From contig NZ_MUNO01000018.1 in NCBI RefSeq assembly GCF_002001015.1, positions 248,001 to 312,000 on the forward strand: a stretch of 64,000 bases of DNA. The letters run 5' to 3'. This DNA comes from Polaromonas sp. A23 (GTDB taxonomy: Bacteria; Pseudomonadota; Gammaproteobacteria; Burkholderiales; Burkholderiaceae_C). Shown piece by piece: positions 9,301 to 17,891 of the stretch. A model generated the notes under the pieces. That model did no database searches. It worked only from the letters and a program-made list of their open reading frames with translations, and was not told where the DNA came from. Within the stretch, counting starts at the first letter, position 1, and the number at the start of each line of letters is the position of its first letter. Made by a program: the position numbers and the translations under genes.

Positions 9301-9347
9301 TTGATAGCTATCTGCGCACGCTACATAGGGGCCGAACGCCTATTTTG
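9292..9347 (+). repeat. Dispersed 60-bp intergenic repeat, copy A (diverged)
   Basis: Starts GCTATTTAATTGATAGCT and continues through a GCGCACG..AGGGGCCGAACGCCTATTTTG core, matching the family consensus seen at 28964, 51580 and 53448: GCTATT..ATAGCTGCTTGC, then GGGCT, then CTATTTGATT. It is more diverged than the others. It overlaps the last three codons of the CoA-transferase and supplies its TAA stop. Confidence 0.6.
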
Positions 9348-9368
9348 CTTGAAGAACATACCGTGAAC

Positions 9369-10733
9369 ATGAACCACACCGCCACTGCCCAACTCGCCGC
9401 TTTTGCGGCCAAGCTGCGCTTCGACGCTATTCCTGCACCCGTCGTGCACAAGGCCGAAGATCTGATGGTGGACTGGTTCGGCTCGGCGATCGCCGGCAAG
9501 GGTTCGCGTCCGGTCGAGACCATCACAAGCTTTGCGGCCAGCATGGGGCCCAACGAAGGCGCTGCCGAGGTGTTGATTAACCGAAGTCGCAGCAGCGCCT
9601 ACTTTGCCGCCATGGCCAATGCCGCGGCCTCGCATGTGGCGGAGCAGGACGACGTGCACAATGGCTCGGTCTTTCACCCGGCCACCGTGGTGTTTCCCGC
9701 CGCGCTGGCGATGGCGCAAACCCTGGGCAGCAGCGGCAAGGCTTTGCTGACGGCGACGGTGGCCGGCTACGAAGTTGGCATCCGTGTCGGCGAGTTCCTC
9801 GGGCGCTCCCATTACAAGGTGTTCCACACCACCGGCACCGCCGGCACGCTGGCTGCTGCCGCGGCTGCCGGCAGCCTGCTCGGTTTAACGCCTGCGCAGA
9901 TGCAGCATGCCTTCGGCTCGGCCGGCACGCAGTCGGCAGGCCTGTGGGAATTTTTGCGTACCGCCGCCGACTCCAAGCAACTGCACACCGCACACGCCGC
10001 TGCTGCCGGTTTGATGTCCGCCTGCCTGGCGCAGGACGGCTTTACAGGTGCGGCGCAAATCCTCGAGGGCCCGCAAGGCATGGCCGCCGGCATGTCCAGC
10101 GACGCTGATCCCGCCAAGCTCGTCGATGGCCTGGGCACACGCTGGGCCACCGCCGAAACTTCCTTCAAATACCACGCGTCCTGCCGCCACACCCACCCGG
10201 CGGCCGACGCGCTGCTGCAGGTGATGCAGGCCAACGACCTGAAACCGACCGACCTGGCGCGTGTGGTCACGCATGTACACCAGGGCGCGATCGACGTATT
10301 GGGCCCGGTCGTCAACCCCGCCACCGTGCACCAGAGCAAGTTTTCCATGGGCACGGTGCTGGCCCTGGTGGCGCGTTTCGGTCACGCCGGCCTGGTCGAG
10401 TTCGACAAACATTTCCAGGACGTGCTCACTGTCGCGCTGCGTGAGAAGGTCGTGATGGCGCTTGACGCCGAAGTGGACGCTGCCTACCCGCGCCGCTGGA
10501 TAGGCAAGGTCACCGTCACCACCACCGACGGCCGCGTGCTGCAGGGCAGGGTGGATGAACCCAAAGGGGACCCCGGTAACACCCTGAGCCGCGAAGAGAT
10601 CACCGCCAAGGCGCAGCGCCTGGCTGCTTTCAGTGGCGGCGCGACGGAAGCGGAGATGGCGCGCGCCATTGACAGCCTTTGGGCCATCGCCCAAAGCAGC
10701 AAGGTCGGGCGGCTGCTGGGAGGCGCGGCATGA
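9369..10733 (+). CDS. MmgE/PrpD family protein
   Basis: A 454-residue member of the family that includes 2-methylcitrate dehydratase (PrpD) and cis-aconitate decarboxylase. It has the early segment VEQ..DDVHNGSVFHPATVV near residue 97 and the KYHASCRHTHPAADALL segment near 270. The start could be GTG 9363 or ATG 9369; the weak GAAGAA at 9351 does not decide. Its stop overlaps the CitE-like start as ATGA, so the two are translationally coupled. In this setting it may hydrate/dehydrate or decarboxylate a tricarboxylate-like intermediate. The family is broad and a precise reaction cannot be assigned. Confidence 0.87.
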   Translation: MNHTATAQLAAFAAKLRFDAIPAPVVHKAEDLMVDWFGSAIAGKGSRPVETITSFAASMGPNEGAAEVLINRSRSSAYFAAMANAAASHVAEQDDVHNGSVFHPATVVFPAALAMAQTLGSSGKALLTATVAGYEVGIRVGEFLGRSHYKVFHTTGTAGTLAAAAAAGSLLGLTPAQMQHAFGSAGTQSAGLWEFLRTAADSKQLHTAHAAAAGLMSACLAQDGFTGAAQILEGPQGMAAGMSSDADPAKLVDGLGTRWATAETSFKYHASCRHTHPAADALLQVMQANDLKPTDLARVVTHVHQGAIDVLGPVVNPATVHQSKFSMGTVLALVARFGHAGLVEFDKHFQDVLTVALREKVVMALDAEVDAAYPRRWIGKVTVTTTDGRVLQGRVDEPKGDPGNTLSREEITAKAQRLAAFSGGATEAEMARAIDSLWAIAQSSKVGRLLGGAA

Positions 10734-11608
10734 GCATGATTGCACTGGCGCGTTCCTTCCTTTTCGTGCCGGCCAACCGGCCCGAGCGTTATGCGAAAGC
10801 GCTGGCCTCGGGTGCCGGCGCCGTGATCATCGACCTGGAAGACGCTGTGGCACCCGATGCCAAGGCGGTGGCGCGTACGCAACTGGCCGGGGGTGTGGCC
10901 GCCATGTCAGCCGCCGACCGGGCTCGTCTACTGGTACGTATCAACTGCGGCGGCACGCCCTGGCACGAGGACGACCTGTCGCTCCTGGGCCGGCTGGCCA
11001 GGGATGGCTTGGGCGGCGTGGTGCTGCCCAAGCTGGAAACGCTCGTCGAACTCGGCCGCGTGGCGGCGGCTGCCGGCCCGGCCTGTGCGCTGCTGCCTAT
11101 GCTGGAGTCTGCCGCCGGGCTGGCTGCATTGGATGTGTTGGCCGCCGGCCCGGGTGTCACCCGCCTGGTCTTCGGCAACCTTGATTTCCAGGCTGACCTG
11201 GGCATGGCCTGTGGGCCGGATGAGGCCGAGTTGCAGCCGGTGCGCCTAGCGCTGGTGCTGGCCTCGCGCCGCGCCGGCCTGGCCACGCCGGTGGACGGCG
11301 TGACACCTGGCACCGGTGACTTGGCGCAGGTGCAGCGCGATGCTGAACGCAGCCGGCGTGGCGGCTTTGGCGCAAAGTTGTGCATCCACCCGGCGCAGGT
11401 CGCCGCGGTCAACACGGCCCTGGCGCCGACAGCTGCCGAGCTGGAATGGGCACAACGTGTGGTCGAAGCCAGCCACAACGCAGGCGGTGTGACGACCCTG
11501 GACGGCCGCATGGTGGACGCCCCGGTGCTGCGGCTGGCGCAACGCACGCTGGCGCTGCAGGCGGCGCTTTCAGATTCAGGTGGCCAGCACGCGCGGGCGG
11601 CAAGGTGA
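10730..11608 (+). CDS. HpcH/HpaI-type CitE-like acyl-CoA lyase
   Basis: 292-residue TIM-barrel lyase related to the citrate lyase beta subunit and citramalyl-/malyl-CoA lyases, which cleave a 3-hydroxyacyl-CoA into an acyl-CoA and an oxoacid using Mg2+. Visible motifs: RSFLFVPANRPER at the start, DLEDAVAPDAK near 35 (acidic metal ligand), PMLESAAGL near 122 (Glu metal ligand), FGNLDFQADLG near 147 and AKLCIHPAQV near 211. The ATG overlaps the MmgE/PrpD stop. Next to two CoA-transferases and with the FAS1-like hydratase upstream, a citramalyl-CoA or methylmalyl-CoA lyase role is the most economical reading. Confidence 0.87.
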   Translation: MSMIALARSFLFVPANRPERYAKALASGAGAVIIDLEDAVAPDAKAVARTQLAGGVAAMSAADRARLLVRINCGGTPWHEDDLSLLGRLARDGLGGVVLPKLETLVELGRVAAAAGPACALLPMLESAAGLAALDVLAAGPGVTRLVFGNLDFQADLGMACGPDEAELQPVRLALVLASRRAGLATPVDGVTPGTGDLAQVQRDAERSRRGGFGAKLCIHPAQVAAVNTALAPTAAELEWAQRVVEASHNAGGVTTLDGRMVDAPVLRLAQRTLALQAALSDSGGQHARAAR

Positions 11609-11689
11609 TCATTCCGGTCAAGCGGTTTGAACGCTCCTGCCATTGCCGGGGTACCTAGACTGAGCCGCCGCAGTTCCTGAAAGCCTTTC

Positions 11690-12895
11690 ATGCCCAATTC
11701 TCCCGATTCTTTTTTGCCAGAAAATCCTCCCGCCGCGCGTGGCGCTCCCCTGCAGGGCGTGCGCGTGCTGGACCTGACGCGCCTGCTTCCCGGCCCCATG
11801 TGCACGCTGCACCTGGGTGACCTGGGTGCGGACGTGATCAAGGTGGAAGACACGGGCGCGGGTGACTATGCGGCCGAAGCGGTGCGCACCCTGGTCAATC
11901 GCAACAAGCGCGCGATCTGCATCGACCTGAAGCAGCCGGAGGGCGTGGCCGTGCTGCTGCGCCTGTGCGAGCAAGCCGATGTATTGGTTGAAGGATTTCG
12001 TCCTGGAGTGATGGAACGGCTTGGTGTGGGCTACGCGGCGGTGGCACGGGTCAATCCGCGCATCGTTTACTGCAGCCTCAGCGGCTACGGCCAGACCGGC
12101 CCTTACCGCAACGCGCCGGGACACGATGTCAACTACAGCGCGTTTGCCGGCGTGGCCGACCAGATGGGCAGCGACGCACAGTCGCTGGCCTTGTCGAATG
12201 TGCCGGTGGCCGACCTGCTGGGCGGCTCCATGACAGCCGTCATGGGCATCCTGGCCGCACTGTTTGACGCCGCGCGGGCCGGCGCCGGGCGCCATGTGGA
12301 CGTGGCCATTGCCGACGGCTTGCTGGCGCATGCGGTGGTGCCGCTGGCCGGGTTCAATAGAGACGGCCAGACGCGGCCTGCCGGCGGCGACAAGCTCACC
12401 GGCGCCTTGCCCTGTTATGCGATGTATGAAACATCCGACGCGCGTTTTGTGGCGGTGGGGGCACTGGAAGAAAAATTCTGGAAAGCCTTTTGCGAGCTGA
12501 TTGAACGGCCCGACCTCGCGCAGCATCATCACCCCATCACACCGGCCCAGGCCAGCCTGGTTCGCGCGGAACTCAAAGCGGTCATCGGCGCTCAGTCTCT
12601 GGCCTGGTGGACAGAGCGGCTGCGCGGCACGGATTGCTGCGTGACCCCGGTGCTGACCCTCGAAGAGACGCTATCCAACGAGCAATTCCTGGCGCGCGGC
12701 ATGGTGCTGCGCAGCACGGCAGCCGACGGCCGGCCCTTTGCCCAGCTGGCCTGTCCGGTCAAGATGACGGGTTTCGAATTTGCCGTGCGGCACCCGGCAC
12801 CGCGCCAGGGGCAGCAAACCGGCGACATCCTGCGCGAGGCAGGGTATACCGAGGAGGAGGTGCGGGCCATGCGCGGACAAGGTGCGGTGGCCTGA
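11690..12895 (+). CDS. Class III CoA-transferase / alpha-methylacyl-CoA racemase-like protein
   Basis: 401-residue CaiB/BaiF family protein. PLQGVRVLDLTRLLPGP and GDLGADVIKVED mark the N-terminal domain. At 144-149 it has GHDVNY (H145, D146), the motif of alpha-methylacyl-CoA racemases, where this His is catalytic; the same Asp is the nucleophile position in CoA-transferases. It could therefore be a racemase acting on a 2-methyl branched acyl-CoA or a transferase. It differs clearly from the transferase at 8113 (AYDLL at that site). The start has no strong ribosome site. It is the last enzyme gene of the block, 58 nt before the AraC regulator. Confidence 0.85.
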   Translation: MPNSPDSFLPENPPAARGAPLQGVRVLDLTRLLPGPMCTLHLGDLGADVIKVEDTGAGDYAAEAVRTLVNRNKRAICIDLKQPEGVAVLLRLCEQADVLVEGFRPGVMERLGVGYAAVARVNPRIVYCSLSGYGQTGPYRNAPGHDVNYSAFAGVADQMGSDAQSLALSNVPVADLLGGSMTAVMGILAALFDAARAGAGRHVDVAIADGLLAHAVVPLAGFNRDGQTRPAGGDKLTGALPCYAMYETSDARFVAVGALEEKFWKAFCELIERPDLAQHHHPITPAQASLVRAELKAVIGAQSLAWWTERLRGTDCCVTPVLTLEETLSNEQFLARGMVLRSTAADGRPFAQLACPVKMTGFEFAVRHPAPRQGQQTGDILREAGYTEEEVRAMRGQGAVA

Positions 12896-12953
12896 TGCCA
12901 TGCCGCCGGAACTTTTGTTTGGCGCTTGCTGCGCCGGCTACTAAACTGGGCTG

Positions 12954-13985
12954 ATGGCGGCACCGATTACCCACCACACCATTGCCATCGCGCAGGTGAT
13001 CCAGATCGTGCAGGGCGCCCGCCAGCACGGGCTGGATGTGGATGCCATCCTCAAGCGATCAGGCATTGCTCCGGCCCTGCTCGACTCCCCGTTGTCACGT
13101 GTCACCCAGGGCCAGTACGCGGCGCTGATCATTGTCTTGCGCCGCGTGATGCACGATGAGCTGTGGGGCCTGTGCCGCCACCCGCTCAAGCTGGGCAGTT
13201 TCGTGCAGTCCTGCCGCCTGCTGGTGCAATGCCGCACGCTCGGGGAGGCGCTGCATACCGGCTTCCAGTTCTACCACCTGATGCTCGACGACTTCGTGCC
13301 CCGCATGGCGGTGAGCCAGGGTGTGGTGTCGGTCCGGCTGGTGTCCCGTGGCGAAAGGGATACCGCACTGGCCTACGCAGAGCGTTCATTCTGCTTTTTT
13401 TCCTATGGCCTGGCTTCTTGGCTGGTTGCGCGGCGCATTCCGCTGCTCGATGTGACGTATCCCGAGGCCGATGCCCCGTACACCACCGATGCTGAACGGT
13501 TGTTCCAGGCGCCGGTGCGTTATGGGCGTTGCAGGCTGGGCTTTCGTTTTGATGCGCGCTGGCTGGACCTGCCGGTGGTGCAGAACACACAAAGCCTGAA
13601 GGAGTTTTTGCTGCAGGCGCCGGCCAGCCTGCTGGTCAAGTACCGCGACCAGTCCAGCCTGACCGAGCGCATCCGCCGTCTGCTGCGACGCCACCTCGCG
13701 GCGGAAATGCCTTCGCTCGAGGCTGTCGGCCAGGCGTTGGCCATGACGCCGCAAACTCTGCGCCGCCGCCTGCGGGATGAAGGGCAGGGCTATCAGGCGA
13801 TCAAGGACGACCTGCGCCGTGACGTCGCCATTGAGTACCTGGGCCAGCCCGAACTGACCTTGCCCGACATCGCCCTGCACCTGGGGTTCTCCGAGGCCAG
13901 CACCTTTCACCGTGCTTTCAAGGGCTGGACCGGCCTGTCGCCCGGGGTTTATCGGCAAACCCACTTGCCGCCACCCGGTGCCTGA
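12954..13985 (+). CDS. AraC-family transcriptional regulator (OruR/ArgR-like N-terminal domain)
   Basis: 343-residue regulator. The N-terminal two thirds match the AraC-type ligand-binding domain with the HPLKLGSFVQSCRLLVQC region near 82. The C-terminal double helix-turn-helix includes PSLEAVGQALAMTPQTLRRR near 260 and LPDIALHLGFSEASTFHRAF near 305. It follows the catabolic genes on the same strand and probably activates them or the divergent-looking thiolase block that begins 200 nt later. The effector may be one of the acids or CoA esters; no operator was found. Confidence 0.9.
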   Translation: MAAPITHHTIAIAQVIQIVQGARQHGLDVDAILKRSGIAPALLDSPLSRVTQGQYAALIIVLRRVMHDELWGLCRHPLKLGSFVQSCRLLVQCRTLGEALHTGFQFYHLMLDDFVPRMAVSQGVVSVRLVSRGERDTALAYAERSFCFFSYGLASWLVARRIPLLDVTYPEADAPYTTDAERLFQAPVRYGRCRLGFRFDARWLDLPVVQNTQSLKEFLLQAPASLLVKYRDQSSLTERIRRLLRRHLAAEMPSLEAVGQALAMTPQTLRRRLRDEGQGYQAIKDDLRRDVAIEYLGQPELTLPDIALHLGFSEASTFHRAFKGWTGLSPGVYRQTHLPPPGA

Positions 13986-14134
13986 TTGTTTGCGCGCCGG
14001 CCGGGGCTGACCTGTCGCCGAGTCCCGTGTCGCTTTGATCTTTTTTGCCAATCATTTTGAATACTTCGGCGATTGTTCCGGCTCCTGCGTCCGCCCACAC
14101 TCCAGTCATGCACCACAAGCTTTCAGGAGATGCC

Positions 14135-14191
14135 ATGAATTCCAGATCCCGCCATGCCTTGTCCCAGCCCACCCGGAGGGAGGCCGTATGA
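14135..14191 (+). CDS. 18-codon minicistron coupled to the thiolase start
   Basis: An ATG at 14135, 5 nt after a clear AGGAG (14125-14129), opens an 18-codon frame ending in a TGA that overlaps the thiolase ATG as ATGA. The peptide (MNSRSRHALSQPTRREAV) is hydrophilic and unrelated to anything I know. It may be a translated leader that couples ribosomes to the thiolase, or the surviving ends of a deleted gene. The thiolase also has its own GGAGGGAGG within the minicistron, so coupling is not essential. Confidence 0.4.
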   Translation: MNSRSRHALSQPTRREAV

Positions 14192-15381
14192 GCCGCATGC
14201 AAAGAGCCGTTCACGTCGTGGGTGTCGGCATGATCCCGTTCACCAAACCCGGCGCCAGCGAGCCCTACACCGTGATGGGCGCGCGCGCAGCCAAGCTTGC
14301 ACTCGACGACGCCGGCGTGGACTACGCCGAGGTTCAGCAAGCCTATGTCGGTTATGTCTACGGCGACTCCACGGCCGGCCAGGCCGCGATCTACGGTGTG
14401 GGCCTGAGCGGCATTCCGGTGTTCAACCTGAACAACAACTGCTCCACCGGCTCCAGTGCCTTGTTCCTGGCACGCCAGGCCGTGGAAAGCGGCGTGGTGG
14501 AATGCGCGATTGCACTGGGGTTTGAGCAGATGGTGGCCGGCCCGCTCAAGGGCGCCTACGATGACCGTCCTTCGCCGATGGGGCGGTTTGCAGAAGCCAT
14601 GTTGGCGCACCAGGGCTACCTGGAAAATACACCGCGTGCGGCCCAGTTCTTCGGCGGCGCCGGTCGCGATTACATGAAGCAGTACGGCATACGCGCCGAC
14701 ACCTTCGGCCGCATTTCGGTGAAGGCGCGCCAGCACGCCGCGCGCAATCCCCTGGCCGTCTTCCGCCAGACCCTGACGCTTGACGAAGTGATGGCATCAC
14801 CCGCCGTGTTTGATCCGCTGACGCGTTACCAGTGCTGCCCACCGACCTGCGGCGCGGCGGCGGCCATCGTCTGCTCGGCCGATTTCGCCAGGAAGCACAA
14901 GCTCGACATGCGTGTCGTCATCGCCGCCCAGGCCATGACCACTGACACGGCCAGCACCTTTGAAAGCGGCGACATGCGCAAGGTGGTTGGCTATGACATG
15001 ACGGCCGCTGCCGCAAAGCAGGTCTATGAGTCAGCCGGCATCGGCCCGGAAGACCTGGACGTGGTGGAACTGCACGACTGCTTCACCGCCAACGAACTCA
15101 TCACTTACGAAGGCCTGGGGCTGACACCCGAAGGCACGGCCGAAAAATTCATCATGGACGGTGACAACACCTACGGCGGGCGCATCGTCACCAACCCTTC
15201 GGGCGGTTTGCTCTCCAAGGGCCACCCGCTGGGCGCGACCGGCCTGGCGCAATGTGCCGAGCTAGTGTGGCAACTGCGAGGGCAGGCCGACCAGCGCCAG
15301 GTCGAAGGCGCGCGCCTGGCGCTGCAGCACAACCTGGGCCTGGGCGGCGCCTGTGTGGTCACGCTGTACCAGGCGGTTTGA
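14188..15381 (+). CDS. SCP-x type thiolase / acetyl-CoA acetyltransferase-like protein
   Basis: 397-residue thiolase of the lipid-transfer (SCP2-thiolase) group, which cleaves 3-oxoacyl-CoA with CoA. NNNCSTGSSALF has the nucleophilic Cys at 85; the VELHDCFTANEL segment near 290 carries HDCF typical of this group, and GGLLSKGHPLGATG near 340 carries the second catalytic region. ATG 14188 is fixed by GGAGGGAGG at 14175-14183; an upstream in-frame extension to 14035 is not thiolase-like. Its 3' end (from 15358) is repeated exactly at 22628, just before the maoC gene at 22661, which indicates that thiolase and maoC were once adjacent. Confidence 0.9.
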   Translation: MSRMQRAVHVVGVGMIPFTKPGASEPYTVMGARAAKLALDDAGVDYAEVQQAYVGYVYGDSTAGQAAIYGVGLSGIPVFNLNNNCSTGSSALFLARQAVESGVVECAIALGFEQMVAGPLKGAYDDRPSPMGRFAEAMLAHQGYLENTPRAAQFFGGAGRDYMKQYGIRADTFGRISVKARQHAARNPLAVFRQTLTLDEVMASPAVFDPLTRYQCCPPTCGAAAAIVCSADFARKHKLDMRVVIAAQAMTTDTASTFESGDMRKVVGYDMTAAAAKQVYESAGIGPEDLDVVELHDCFTANELITYEGLGLTPEGTAEKFIMDGDNTYGGRIVTNPSGGLLSKGHPLGATGLAQCAELVWQLRGQADQRQVEGARLALQHNLGLGGACVVTLYQAV

Positions 15382-15386
15382 GGCGG
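15358..15386 (+). repeat. 29-bp perfect direct repeat, left copy (thiolase 3' end)
   Basis: Covers the last seven thiolase codons, its TGA and GGCGG after it. An identical copy lies at 22628-22656, 7.27 kb away. Sequence diverges immediately beyond both ends, so this is a discrete junction repeat bounding the transporter/NMO/ligase cassette. Confidence 0.95.
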
Positions 15387-15437
15387 TATCGAGAAAACGC
15401 GTAGCGCACGCGACAGTGCCGCGCAAAAGGAGACAAA

Positions 15438-16295
15438 ATGAAACATGACGGGTCGAGCGGACCGCCTCGAGCGCCTACGCTGTTGCAGGTGCGCGAAGTG
15501 ACGCTTCGCTTCGGCGGCGTCGTCGCACTCGACGGCGTGTCGTTCGAAGTCGAACAGGGCCAGATCTGCGGCCTGATCGGCCCCAATGGTGCCGGCAAGA
15601 CCACGCTGTTCAATTGCCTGTCGCGCCTGTACGCCTGTGATGGCGATATCCGTTTCGCGGGGCAAACTCTCGCCCGGCTACCGCGGCACCGCATGGCAGA
15701 CGCAGGCATCGGCCGTACCTTTCAGAACCTCGCGCTGTTCCGCAGTCTCACTGTGCGCCAGAACATACTGGTGGGCGGCCATTGCCGACGGCGTGCGGGC
15801 TTTCTGGCGCATGCATTGCGCCTGCCCGTGGTGGCGCGCGAGGAGGCGCTGCACGGGCGGCGCGCCGACGAACTGATCGACTTGTTGGCGCTCGGCGACG
15901 TGGCCCATGTACCGGTGGCGCTGTTGCCATTCGGAACGCAAAAACGCGTCGAGCTGGCGCGTGCGCTGGCGGCGTCCCCCCGGCTGTTGCTGCTCGATGA
16001 ACCGGCGTGCGGGCTTAATCACGAGGAGGTCAAACAGCTGACCGCGCTGCTGCGCGAAATCCGGCAACGCTTCGCGCTTACGGTCTTGCTTGTTGAACAC
16101 CACATGGGCCTGGTGATGGCTCTGTCGGACAAGATTGTCGCGCTTAACTTCGGCCGCAAGATCGCCGAAGGCACGCCCAGCGAAATGCGTCACAACCCCG
16201 AGCTGATCGAGGCTTACCTGGGCGTATCGCCATCTGCCGCCCAATCGTCTGGGGAAGCTCGTGCCCCAGAGCGCAGCACGGAGGTCATCCAATGA
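15438..16295 (+). CDS. Branched-chain-amino-acid-type ABC transporter ATP-binding protein (LivG-like)
   Basis: 285-residue ATPase of the HAAT family. Walker A GPNGAGKTT is at 48-56, a signature region reading LPFGTQKRVELARAL near 168 and Walker B LLLLDEP near 188, followed by a conserved switch His in LVEHHMGLVMAL. It starts after AAAGGAGAC and its stop overlaps the next ATG (ATGA). It begins a livG-F-H-M-K-like operon inside a catabolic cluster, where such systems usually import an aromatic or short organic acid rather than leucine. Confidence 0.93.
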   Translation: MKHDGSSGPPRAPTLLQVREVTLRFGGVVALDGVSFEVEQGQICGLIGPNGAGKTTLFNCLSRLYACDGDIRFAGQTLARLPRHRMADAGIGRTFQNLALFRSLTVRQNILVGGHCRRRAGFLAHALRLPVVAREEALHGRRADELIDLLALGDVAHVPVALLPFGTQKRVELARALAASPRLLLLDEPACGLNHEEVKQLTALLREIRQRFALTVLLVEHHMGLVMALSDKIVALNFGRKIAEGTPSEMRHNPELIEAYLGVSPSAAQSSGEARAPERSTEVIQ

Positions 16296-17020
16296 GCGAA
16301 GTTCTCCTCGACGTGCGCGGCCTGGAAGCGGGCTACGGCCCGACCCGCGCTTTATTCGGCATCGACCTGCAAGTGAACGCGGGTTCGATCACGGCGCTGC
16401 TGGGCGCCAATGGCGCGGGTAAGACGACAACGCTTCGCGCCCTGTGCGGCATGATCCGCCGGCAAGGCCACGTCACATTCGCCGGCCAGCGCATCGACGG
16501 CATGGCCACCGAGGACATCGTCCGACTGGGCGTGGCGCATGTGCCCGATGGGCGCGGTACCTTCACCGGACTCACCACCGAAGAGAACCTGCGGATGGGG
16601 GCCTGCACACGGCGCGACAAGGCCGGCGTGCGTGAGGACTGCGAGCGCTTCTACGAATACTTCCCCCGGCTGAAGGAACGGCGCCACCAGCAGGCCGGCA
16701 CGCTGTCCGGTGGCGAGCAGCAGATGCTGGCCATCGCACGCGCGCTGATGCTGCGGCCGCGGCTGCTGCTGCTGGACGAACCGTCCTTCGGGCTGGCGCC
16801 GCTAATGGTGCAGGAGATTTTCCGCATCATGGGGCTCATACGCGAAAGCCAGAACGTCGCCATTTTGCTGGTGGAGCAAAACGCCTCCCTTGCGCTGGAA
16901 CTGGCCGACACGGCCTATCTGCTGGAGACCGGCCACATCGTGCTTGCTGGAACGGCCGCGGCGGTGCGCAGCAACGACGCCGTGCGAAGCGCCTACCTGG
17001 GTGGAGATCAATCCCTATGA
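16292..17020 (+). CDS. ABC transporter ATP-binding protein (LivF-like)
   Basis: 242-residue second ATPase of the importer. Walker A GANGAGKTT at 38-46, signature LSGGEQQMLAIARAL near 140, Walker B LLLLDEPSFGLAP near 160. It overlaps LivG-like upstream and the permease downstream (ATGA), the standard order for this transporter type. It pairs with the LivG-like subunit on the cytoplasmic face. Confidence 0.94.
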   Translation: MSEVLLDVRGLEAGYGPTRALFGIDLQVNAGSITALLGANGAGKTTTLRALCGMIRRQGHVTFAGQRIDGMATEDIVRLGVAHVPDGRGTFTGLTTEENLRMGACTRRDKAGVREDCERFYEYFPRLKERRHQQAGTLSGGEQQMLAIARALMLRPRLLLLDEPSFGLAPLMVQEIFRIMGLIRESQNVAILLVEQNASLALELADTAYLLETGHIVLAGTAAAVRSNDAVRSAYLGGDQSL

Positions 17021-17889
17021 ACGCATTCCTTTCGCAACTGCTGGCGGGTCTCGCCACCGGCGGCATCTACGCCAGCATGGCGCTGGCCCTGGTGATGATC
17101 TACCGCAGCACCCACCACGTGAACTTCGCACAGGGCGAGATGGCGATGTTCTCGGCATTCTTCGCTTCCATGCTGATTCAGGTGGGCTGGCCCTACTGGG
17201 CGACCTTCTTCGCGACAGTGGTTTTCGCCTTCGCGATGGGCGCGGCGATCGAATTGGTACTGATCCGGCGCCTGCGCAACGCACCCATCTTGTCCATCGT
17301 GGTGGTGTTCGTCGCGCTGCTGGTCATCCTGCACAGCCTGGCGGGCTGGCTGTTTGGCTACACGATCCGGTCGTTTCCAAGCCCGTTCGGCGAGAACGCC
17401 TGGTACGGCAGCACCCTGTTGTCGCCGCACCAGATCGGCGCCATCGGCATCACGCTGCTGATGCTGGCACTGGTCTATGTGTTCTTCCGCTTTTCGCCCC
17501 TGGGTCTTGCGATGCGGGCCACCGCGGAGAATCCCGTGTCCAGTCGCTTGGTCGGCGTGCGGGTCAACCGTATGCTGGCCCTCGGCTGGGGACTCGCCGG
17601 TGCCATCGGCGCGGTCGCAGGGATGATGATTGCGCCGGTGGTGTTCCTGGACGTGCACATGATGTCCGGTGTCCTGATCTACGCATTCGCCGCAGCGGTG
17701 CTGGGGGGCATCGCCAGCGCGCCGGGTGCCGTGGTTGGCGGCTTCATCGTCGGCGTACTGGAGAACTTGCTGGGCACCTACGTGGTTGGCTCGGAGCTCA
17801 AATTGTCCGTGGCGTTGGTGCTGATCATCGGCGTACTGGTGGTGCGCCCGTCCGGCCTGTTCGGCAAAGCTGTTGTGGTGAGGGTCTGA
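17017..17889 (+). CDS. ABC transporter permease (LivH-like)
   Basis: 290-residue polytopic inner-membrane permease with about eight hydrophobic segments. GLATGGIYASMALALVMIYR at the start and the GLAMRATAENPVSSRLVGV loop near 165 (EAA-like coupling loop for the ATPase) are typical of LivH. Start overlaps the LivF-like stop. Confidence 0.93.
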   Translation: MNAFLSQLLAGLATGGIYASMALALVMIYRSTHHVNFAQGEMAMFSAFFASMLIQVGWPYWATFFATVVFAFAMGAAIELVLIRRLRNAPILSIVVVFVALLVILHSLAGWLFGYTIRSFPSPFGENAWYGSTLLSPHQIGAIGITLLMLALVYVFFRFSPLGLAMRATAENPVSSRLVGVRVNRMLALGWGLAGAIGAVAGMMIAPVVFLDVHMMSGVLIYAFAAAVLGGIASAPGAVVGGFIVGVLENLLGTYVVGSELKLSVALVLIIGVLVVRPSGLFGKAVVVRV

Positions 17890-17891
17890 GC

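Noticed and set aside
13986..14187. Sigma70-like promoter upstream of the thiolase (TTGATC at 14035, AATACT at 14060)
   Set aside because: 19-bp spacing and weak boxes; not strong enough to list.
13918..14736. Reverse frame with a protein-like start opposite the thiolase leader
   Set aside because: It runs antisense through the thiolase gene and has no recognisable domain.
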